Below, piece by piece: positions 21,433-22,001 of a stretch of DNA of 22,001 nucleotides. Under the pieces are notes generated by a model. That model saw nothing but the letters and a program-made list of their open reading frames with translations, had not been told where the DNA came from and made no database searches. Position 1 is the first letter of the stretch. Every line of letters starts with the position of its first letter. This DNA comes from Pseudorhodobacter antarcticus (GTDB lineage Bacteria > Pseudomonadota > Alphaproteobacteria > Rhodobacterales > Rhodobacteraceae): NCBI GenBank assembly GCA_945897655.1, contig CAMDHB010000012.1, forward strand, positions 1-22,001. Direction: 5' to 3'. A program made the translations under genes and the position numbers.

Positions 21433-21451
21433 CGTCATCCACTGGATGACG
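21433..21451. repeat. Third perfect inverted repeat in the same intergenic region
   Basis: CGTCATCC-ACT-GGATGACG has perfect 8-bp arms and a 3-nt loop. Together with the two hairpins before it and a weak 6-bp pair (ATGCCG/CGGCAT, 21395-21421), it makes the 254-bp gap between stops unusually rich in dyads. It lies about 80 bp past the stop of the UspA-like gene. Confidence 0.4.
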
Positions 21452-21528
21452 TCTTATCCGATCCCGGCACATTCTGATCTGAACAGGATCGCCCAAAAGT
21501 TCTGCAACCGGGCAGGGGAACTTACATC

Positions 21529-21942
21529 CTACCGCGCGACCGTCACCGAACAATGCGCCCGCCCGACCACATCCGCCGCGACAGACCCCAACACCAACCG
21601 CGACAAGCCCCGCTTGTCCCCCGTGCCCACCACGATGTGATCCACCCCGTTCATCTCAGCATAGCGGACAATCCCGATCGCCGCATCCCGGTCCAACACC
21701 ACCGCCGTCCCCTCCGGCTTGACCCCCCGCGCCTCAGACGCAGCGGCGGCTTTCTCCAGAATGGCCTGCGCGTCCACATCGTTCCAGTAATGGACCAAGG
21801 GCCCCCGCCCGCCCCCCATCGCCACATTCACCAGACACACCAGCAGCGTGCCACCAAACCGCTGCGCCATATCCGCCGCCAACTCGACCGCATGCGTTGC
21901 ATGGTCAGTCCCATCCACCGGGCAAAGAAACTTGTGCGCCAT
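21529..21942 (-). CDS. Universal stress protein (UspA family)
   Basis: This cytoplasmic 137-residue protein has the single UspA domain. The first strand is HKFLCPVDGTDHATHAVELAADMAQRFGG, with the usual Asp for nucleotide binding, and the C-terminal segment is VDHIVVGTGDKRGLSRLVLGSVAADVVGRAHCSVTVAR. The ATP-binding pattern G-x2-G-x9-G-S is present except that the second Gly is Asp (GTGD, then nine residues, then GS), so nucleotide binding is uncertain. Start at 21942, with AGGGAG upstream, gives a normal length. It converges with the enolase-superfamily gene, with the palindrome-rich gap between. The 59 bases after it to the window end hold no recognisable gene. Confidence 0.88.
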   Translation of the reverse strand: MAHKFLCPVDGTDHATHAVELAADMAQRFGGTLLVCLVNVAMGGGRGPLVHYWNDVDAQAILEKAAAASEARGVKPEGTAVVLDRDAAIGIVRYAEMNGVDHIVVGTGDKRGLSRLVLGSVAADVVGRAHCSVTVAR

Positions 21943-22001
21943 CGCAATCTCCCTCTTCTGGCCGGACCCTCTCCAACCCTGCGGCGACACTACCTGGCGC
22001 G

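Overview
The window looks like the chromosome of an alphaproteobacterium, most probably of the Rhodobacteraceae (Roseobacter/Paracoccus-like). It is GC-rich with strong G/C preference at third codon positions. Genes are packed into operons with 1-8 bp overlaps, and the gene set (pqqABCDE, a periplasmic quinoprotein alcohol dehydrogenase with its cytochrome c, NitT/TauT-type ABC transporter, many LysR regulators) is typical of that group. I see no tRNA, rRNA, insertion sequence, phage gene or CRISPR array.

Layout. (1) 1-3189, + strand: the end of a periplasmic binding protein, a permease and an ATPase of a NitT/TauT-type importer, followed with a 4-bp overlap by a second ATPase of the type associated with PQQ-dependent alcohol dehydrogenases (LutE/PedA-like). 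No partner permease for it is visible. (2) 3195-5767, - strand: secreted SNase-like nuclease, a MotA/TolQ/ExbB-type proton channel, and two unrecognised membrane-anchored proteins. They are tightly spaced and probably form one transcription unit. (3) 5802-6560, +: a secreted pentapeptide-repeat protein. (4) 6563-10491, -: a four-helix membrane protein, a methanol/ethanol-type PQQ dehydrogenase, a c-type cytochrome and a secreted four-cysteine protein. (5) 10663-12703, -: a LysR regulator and a periplasmic SMP-30/gluconolactonase-like propeller. (6) 12792-18167, -: a LysR regulator, then pqqA, B, C, D, E and a proline-iminopeptidase-like hydrolase. (7) 18272-21274: an Fe(II)/2-oxoglutarate oxygenase-like protein, divergent from a GcvA-like LysR regulator that is followed by an enolase-superfamily enzyme close to cis-3-hydroxy-L-proline dehydratase. 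(8) 21529-21942, -: a UspA-like protein.

How it fits together. Most of the window can be read as one periplasmic quinoprotein oxidation module. The pqq operon makes the cofactor, the dehydrogenase oxidises an unknown alcohol or aldehyde, the cytochrome takes the electrons, and the ABC genes may import a metal, cofactor or substrate. The SMP-30-like protein could open lactone products. The dehydrogenase carries the Asp-x-Asp signature linked to lanthanide use, but lacks the usual vicinal Cys-Cys pair and appears to have Asp in place of the usual metal-binding Glu.

The most striking non-coding signal is a set of four related dyads built on TAT-N7-ATA (the LysR-type T-N11-A pattern). They lie upstream of pqqA, the dehydrogenase, the four-helix membrane protein and one of the LysR genes, and suggest a shared regulon. 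All functional statements rest on reading motifs by eye; no database search was run.
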